Notes under the pieces: generated by a model | Databases searched by the model: none | The model's input: the letters and a program-made list of their open reading frames with translations, nothing else | Told to the model about the DNA's origin: nothing | Part shown: piece after piece, positions 57,501 through 64,000 of the stretch | How positions within the stretch are numbered: position 1 is the first letter of the stretch | How the letters are laid out: each line of letters opens with the position of its first letter | DNA from: Acridotheres tristis | Lineage: Eukaryota; Chordata; Aves; Passeriformes; Sturnidae | NCBI GenBank assembly: GCA_037013685.1 | Contig: CM072894.1 | Span: forward strand, 18,904,949 to 18,968,948 | Length of the DNA: 64,000 nucleotides | Reading direction: 5' to 3' | Made by a program: the position numbers and the translations under genes

Positions 57501-60500
57501 AAATAGTGTAAATGCAATATCAAATTAGCTGAGAAGGTCTGTAATTTAGATGAGATTATTTCTGCCTCCAGGACTGATCTTGCTTCCTCTTTGTAGTATC
57601 ACAGAGCGGTTGGATAAACAGCTACGTTGTGTGGGTTTTTTTGGCCACAGGGCAAATGCTCCTACAGATTATTTTGGTAACAATGGTCCTGCCCAGTAGT
57701 ACCAATAATGTATAGCTTGCACGAGCAAGAAAATACACAGCTTGATTAGGCAGGGAAATATGAACTAAGGAGTCAAATACTTTGTGATGTTTTAGCAGTG
57801 AAGAATTTCAGAGGTTGCCAAATTCTATTATTAGAAATGATGCTAATTAATCAAGATCCTAAACAAGCCCATAACTCAGGCTTAGCTGCAACACAGGAAT
57901 AATTCTAAGAATTTTGTAAAATTATTTACAGTCTCAAAGCCTGTGACAGCAAACCTTTTGTTGTCATGTGTTGTGACCTGAAACAAATTTACAGCTCTGT
58001 GGGACTTGTATATCGAGGATGTGAATTATAAGAATGAAATCAGAGTGTAAAATTAATGTACTCAAATTTTAGTGAATTAAAAATTTTGTGTTAATTACTC
58101 ATTTGGAAACGAGGAGGAATGAAGTATGTAAATTAAGATCACTGTGATCAGAATTATGACTGAAAGCACTTCAGTGCTCACATTACTGTATTTCCTTCAG
58201 CAGTTTGCCCAGAAGTTGTTCAGAATATTTTTAACCTCATCAATATTAAATATTTCAAAAGTTGCCTTCAATATTTAAGTGTATGGCAAATTCATTTAGA
58301 TGTTGTATTTTAGTCCTGATGATGGATTCAGTATAGCATCACTATAAGGATGCCTTCATTTTTTTTCAGTTGTGCCGTGATCTTCTTTAATTTGGTGTTG
58401 AAATTTGAAGACCTTCTAACCAGGAGGATATGGGGTGTCCAGGGAGAGTGCAAAGCTTTTATCAGCTTTGGCTTTTGTCTGTTGGAATAGACTGTTCCAC
58501 ACCTGGGGACAATTACATAGGCAAAGGAAGGTGTCACCTGCTTTCCTTTCTTGGGAGTAAAAGAAAGCTTTCTGGCAGGGCAGTAGCAATATTTTCCTTG
58601 TTTTAAAAATTGTTTTAATTCATTCTGTCCCTTTTTCTAGTCATACCATATAAAAGGCTCAAGCATTGAGGATAGATGATGGAAAAAGCAAATGTTTATC
58701 ATCGTGTTTCCATACTGTGACACAGAGTTGTGCATTTAATTGCACTGTTCACAGCACATACTGTGCAAGCCAGAGAAGCCACCCAGTTGGAGCACAGAAA
58801 GCTGTACTGTGTAACTTGCCTAAGCAATTGTCTTGACGAGGACTGTATTTGCAGCAAACCTTTTATGAGCTGACTGCACATCAAGAATAATCCTCCAGAT
58901 AATGAGTGCATTTGAGAATCTTATTAACTGTTCATGGGCAATTTTCAGGCAGACACCAAAGGAGTTCAGCAAACATTACTCATCAATGGCAATATTTTGC
59001 CAATATTTTGGAATGCTGCTGTCTCTGCTGAGAGGCTGTTGATCTTTCTTTCAAGAAAGCCTGTCCTATGTGAGTGCAGTTGCATTAATGCATGATGCCC
59101 ATGATAGAAGCTACAGCTCTTGAAGTCTGGCTGGTTGTCATAGCTGTAATCCATGCCGTGTCACTACTGCTGAGGGAGGTGCTGAGTCCTGAGGATGACC
59201 CTGGGTGAGAAGCCAAGGGAGATCACAGCTGTTTATCCTGACACCCAGGAGTCTGTTAGAGCACAACTGAGTCAATTTAACACTGTGAATCTCTGCCAAA
59301 ATGTACCTATTCCTTTCCCTGGAAAAAAGAGGGAACGCAGCTGCTAAATTATTTAGTAAAGCTAGCAAACTCTCCTCATTTTCCCTGAAGAGACATTTTT
59401 TTAAGTTTTCTATGATCATGGCTTTCATCTGTATATAGACCAAGATGCTGAAATGCCTTCACCATTTATGAAATCCTTAAATTACCTAAGGAAAAGTCTG
59501 TGATTATTACCGAATCTTGTTGAGAAGATAATTATACTGAACATTAAGAACACATCTACATGGAAATATGGAGATCTGTTATGTTCTAGGCTGCATGTTT
59601 TCATAGTAATTTCTGGAGGAAATCTTGGACAGATGGCGCAGGTGATTTAGCAGAAGATTGCAACCTCCTTTCTGGGAACTTCATTGAAAGTTTCTTAAAT
59701 ATTCTGAATGCTTATTCTGCCTGGGTGTAATGGATCTGAAACCAAATCAGTGCTGCAAAGAAAGACCTTCTCTATAACATTGTGGAAAGGGGCTGTAACA
59801 GATGCAGAAGCCACAGTCTTGGGCTGAAGGGAGGAATGTACAAGCATTCAGTTCAGGTCCGTGCTTTTAGAAAAATAAATTCTTTTGTTTAGAAAGTTCA
59901 TGGCTGTCATATGTTAAAAGAGGTTGGCTTCCCTTCTCTTCCTCAAAGACAATGAGGACAAATATTTTCTGAATCATTCCTTGTTCACAAATACATTCAT
60001 GATAGGCTTTACCCTAGGCAGCACCTGAATATGAAAGCAAGTATTTGCACAAGTGCAAATTTCTGCACTGTCTGCACAATGGATTTCTAAAGTTTCAGCA
60101 AATCAGCTGTGCTTGGTCAGATACTAGTCTAGAATGGTTATAAGCTAGATTTTACTCAACTCAATACTAGAACTCAAGACATGCCAGTCAGGTGTTCTGT
60201 CTTGCTGTAATGCTGATTGCAAGTGATTTACCTGGAGCCAGGGCATGGGAGTTTTGCTGCTGTCTTTAGAAGGAAGCGCTTTTAGCATGTACCGTTTGCA
60301 CTAACTAAAAGAGAGAGAAAAGAAATTAGAAAATGAAAGAGCAGAATATTTTAAAGCAGAAATCTTATTATTCTCTTTATCTTTTCTGTCACCCATGAGA
60401 TGTCAAGGGCCAGATCTGGGCAATTTCCCCCATGAATGCTTTTCAGAAACAAATTTTAAAAATGCTTTGTGGCTTCATATTGTGATAGGTGATTTGTGAT

Positions 60501-63500
60501 TGCATCAATAAGGTCCTGTTACATCAATAATGTATAAATTGCATCTCAGTATGGTTAAACCGAGGCAAATAACATATTTCACTTTGGGTTACCATAGCCT
60601 GGGTTTATTTTCAGCTATTGTGCTGTGTTCTAGTGTGAAATCTCACAGCAATGTTCCTTAGCTCATGTCACCACCAAATTGTTTATGTTTAGTGAAAGTT
60701 TAGGACAAGAAAAAAAGAAAGCAAGCTTTCAGTTTTTAAAAAAAATTCAAGAGGGAAAGCCTTTAAAACTGCTTTAATATAGAATTTTTGTTACTCATGA
60801 AACAATTGTACATAAGTGAACAGAGTCCATCTCTTAAGTTACCTTTAAGTAATAGGGTTTGCTCTTTTTGTCTTAACCTTCTTAAATGTTACTATGATGT
60901 TTCCTTTGCATTCACAGTGATACCTGTGAAACTGTGGTCTGAGTTAGGACACCAAGAACAGATGACAGTGGCCTTGATTATATAAATGCCTAACCTAGTG
61001 GCACTGCTTTTCTCAATTAATCTTTGTCAAAAAAGGAGGAGTAACAATTATGTGAAGACCAGAACACCTGAAATCAGTGTCTGTGGTGATGGTAACTCAT
61101 CAAACTGGATAATGAACCTACTTGCCATAATTCACATGCTCTTGGGGTATTGAAAGAAAAATACAAACAATTAAAGGGTTTGGATTTACTGGGAAAAGTT
61201 CTAAAATAGTTTCCAACCTGCCCATTAAGGTATCAGTCATGATGCTTGAGGAACTTGGCTTTTACCTTCATCAAGACTGGAAACAGCTATATATAAATAC
61301 AGTGTTGTAAACTCTTATTGACAGTAAATAACTGGAAGGATTCCACAATACCTCAGGCATATCTGTACAATACCTATATTTATTGTAATTGTTATGTATC
61401 TTTACATGTGATTATTGGAGAGATATTTCTTTTTAAGGCTGAAAAGTAGCAAAAATTCATGTTATTTTCCCATGTCTTCCACAGTAGTGAGGCTAGAGAA
61501 TTTTGTAATTAGTGAATTTAGCTGATCATATAATAGCATAGATTCAACTTTTCTGTTTAAGGAAAAGGCTAGGTATTATTAGATTAATAATGAAATTGTT
61601 GGATACTGTGGTACTGTGTCTATGTGGGCTTTTTCTTTCTTTTCCCTGGAAATAGTCTTCATTTTGAGGAGGTCCTAGAGCCTTGACCTGTCCACACACC
61701 AACAGATTGCAGTACAGTTTTTTGTCATATTTACATTACAGTAATTAATGTGAAGCTATGTTGGGAAGCATTTGTCCCCATGAGCTGTTTATAAGTCAAG
61801 CTTCAGATTTCTAATTCCCATTGCAAAGTTGTGATAAATTTAACACAGGCTGTTGCTTTAAAAATTGCATGCCTCTCGCAGAACTGTAACTTCAAAACCC
61901 TACAACCAAACAAATGATTTTTATCTTCAACAAACTACGTATTCCCACATACATGAAAAAGATTCCCTAGATATAAATTTCTTTTTTTTTTGCACTTGCT
62001 TAGTCATGATTGAGATCCCCCGTTTTATTGGGACTCTCCCGGTCGGGGTTTCTGAAAGCATTGCCGGTGGTGTGGCAGTGTCCCGTTTGGAGCAGCACCG
62101 GCAGGCAGGGCTGTGTGTCCCGGGGCTCCAGCTGCCACACCCAGAGCCCCCAGCTCTGCCGCCCGGCACAGGAGGGACACGCCTGATGGCCAGGTGGGAC
62201 TCACTTGCTGCTTGACTGAAAAGAAGTGGAATTACTGCCTTGGATGTTTGCCTCAAATACCTGGTGCTTTTCTGCTGAAGTGTTGGTGTGGCCAGCAGCC
62301 AGTGCAGGTGCTCACAGGCCCTCTGACCACAAGGTCAGCACTTCTGGCTCTTAGCTGTATATAATTGCCTTAGACCAAAGAAACAGGTTTCTTCTCACTT
62401 TGTCATAACTAAATGATAGATGAGGTTTTTATCAAACCTAAATCAAAACCTACTTTTATTGGGGATTGAACAAGAAAAATTTCTGCTGTGGAAGAGAGGG
62501 CATTCTTTTTGCAAAGCTGTTAACATTTGAGAGCAAGCTAGCATCAGACTCTTTCAGCCAGCACATATGGAGCATTTCACAGACGTGACCCCAGACTATT
62601 TGTCAGCATTTAGCTTTCTGAAGCTTGAAGTTGAATAGATGGTTGGGCAATGTTACACTCACATTCACTCAACACAACAGGCCATTCTTTTGTGGCATGA
62701 TTTTAAAATGGTTTCATAATGACTGGAGTTTTTTGGATGAATCAAATAAAGGAGCACATGCTGTTGTTATTTGGTAAATATATATTCTGGTGAATCCATG
62801 GGAGTAAAACTGTCCTCATTCTTCTAGATATTTCAGAAGTGCAGCAAATTGTGTCCTCAGCTGAGACACGAGTTTGAAAAATACTGTTTGGAATCATAAA
62901 TGGGTTGCTGCCTCCTTAGTTAAAGTGAAAACCCACTCTGGGTTATCAGCTATGCCTGCCTAGTCCACCCTCTTGCTCGAAAAATTGTTTCTTTATTTTT
63001 TCCACTTATCTCCTTTATGAAAATTGTGAAAACTGTGTATTAATATCAGTGAAAGAAACTTGAGTGTCTCTGTAGAAAGCAACCAGTTAGCTTATCTGTT
63101 TGTGCTCACATCAGAATTTAACCTGACTCCTGAGAGAATTGTTAAAAACAAAAATTGAGGAAGTTCTCTTGCAAAGTATTATTGATGAATATTTTGAAAG
63201 AATTTATTTGTTAATTAGTCTTACTTCCCAGCTGGGCAGAATATGGCTGATAATCTTAGGTATCTGATAAAACAGCAGGAAGAATTGCATTTTGGTAAAG
63301 AGTAAATCTGAATTTCTGTTTTAACTTACTTTTATCACTTATGTCATTAGAGATGTCCTTCATATGTACTTTAAAAGCATTCCCTAGGGAACATAAATTT
63401 CAAATCTTTGATATCTCTGTGAGCAGTCAGGAATACTAACTGATTTCTTACATCTTTTGTCTGTGGGCATTGTTAATTAGGGGTATTTGCAGTGTCTGGT

Positions 63501-64000
63501 AACTAGGAAAATAGCTAAACAAACTTCTTCCTAATGTTTGTGCATATGTATTTGTCTGTCACTAAATGTAACAGAGGCCATTTCTGTGGGCTCATTATGC
63601 TGATAGCACATTTTGCTTTCTCTTTATCCTATTGTGACTAAGGAAGCGTAACCAGAACTTCCCAGAATAATTGGAAACCTCTCCAGTGGCTTCTCCACCT
63701 GTAATTGCATTGTCTGTAGTGAGCTGATGTAGGTGTAAATGTAGACTTCATTTGTCCATACGGAAGGATTTCTCAAAACAAAGGAAAAGAACTGTTACAT
63801 AAAAGATGACCTCAAGTATATTCAGGATTGAAAAGCAGAGAAAAGTCTTGCTCCTCTCTATTGGCTCTTACTGAAACTCTGCTGTGGCACAGGTAAATTG
63901 TGTGATTACAGGACTGATCTTGTACAGGATCACCATTACAGGATTACAGGAGTCCAGAGAGGATTATGCAGCAACTTGAACACAGTGTTGCTCAGTGTTT
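54536..64000 (-). other. B3GALT1: B3GALT1 intron upstream of the coding exon (partial)
   Basis: About 9.5 kb lies on the 5' side of the coding exon and is inferred to be intron continuing beyond the window. It is AT-rich and largely repeat-poor, with one GC-rich patch at about 62.02-62.20 kb and no recognisable exon, RNA gene or transposon. A noncoding 5' UTR exon could be present without being recognisable from sequence alone. Confidence 0.65.
62015..62200. other. Small GC-rich, CpG-containing patch
   Basis: About 185 bp has markedly higher GC than its surroundings and roughly ten CpG. It lies within the presumed B3GALT1 intron. Open frames crossing it on both strands are explained by composition. 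It could be a noncoding B3GALT1 first exon, an enhancer islet or a decayed element, and nothing in the sequence decides between these. Confidence 0.35.

Overview
This is vertebrate nuclear DNA, almost certainly from a bird. Coding sequence is sparse, introns are long and AT-rich, splice sites follow GT/AG rules, and interspersed repeats are few. The repeats I can recognise are antisense 3' tails of CR1 LINEs, the dominant retroposon of birds and other sauropsids. The two genes present, STK39 and B3GALT1, are also neighbours in a tail-to-tail arrangement in other amniotes. No bacterial, viral or CRISPR content was recognised, and I see no convincing tRNA or rRNA.

Left half (1 to about 35.4 kb, + strand): the 3' end of STK39 (SPAK kinase). 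Five coding exons at about 209-270, 13713-13765, 15621-15689, 29774-29838 and 33870-33944 join in a continuous frame. They encode the last 107 or so residues, mainly the conserved C-terminal (CCT/OSR1_C) docking domain. The four introns between them are about 13.4, 1.9, 14.1 and 4.0 kb. A 3' UTR of about 1.4 kb ends at paired AATAAA signals near 35.33-35.35 kb.

Middle (about 35.4 to 49.9 kb): the spacer between the two convergent genes. It opens with a strong, unassigned CpG island (35.58-35.94 kb) that carries good + strand splice donors. It also holds a smaller CpG islet (46.74-46.99 kb), two abutting CR1 tails (44.5-44.67 kb), several moderately GC-rich patches and AT-rich homeodomain-motif-rich sequence.

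Right part (about 49.9 to 64 kb, - strand): B3GALT1, encoding beta-1,3-galactosyltransferase 1. The whole 326-residue reading frame lies in one exon (53488-54468), with a likely splice acceptor at about 54535 and a 3' UTR that may run about 3.6 kb to 49.9 kb. The remaining 9.5 kb is upstream intron and contains one more GC-rich patch.

The two genes have unrelated jobs (ion-cotransporter regulation and Golgi glycan synthesis) and are simply convergent neighbours. I found no clearly novel biological system. The best leads are the orphan CpG island just beyond STK39, a poly(A)-tailed block that looks like a retrocopied transcript (unusual in birds), and a tandem splice acceptor in the STK39 linker.
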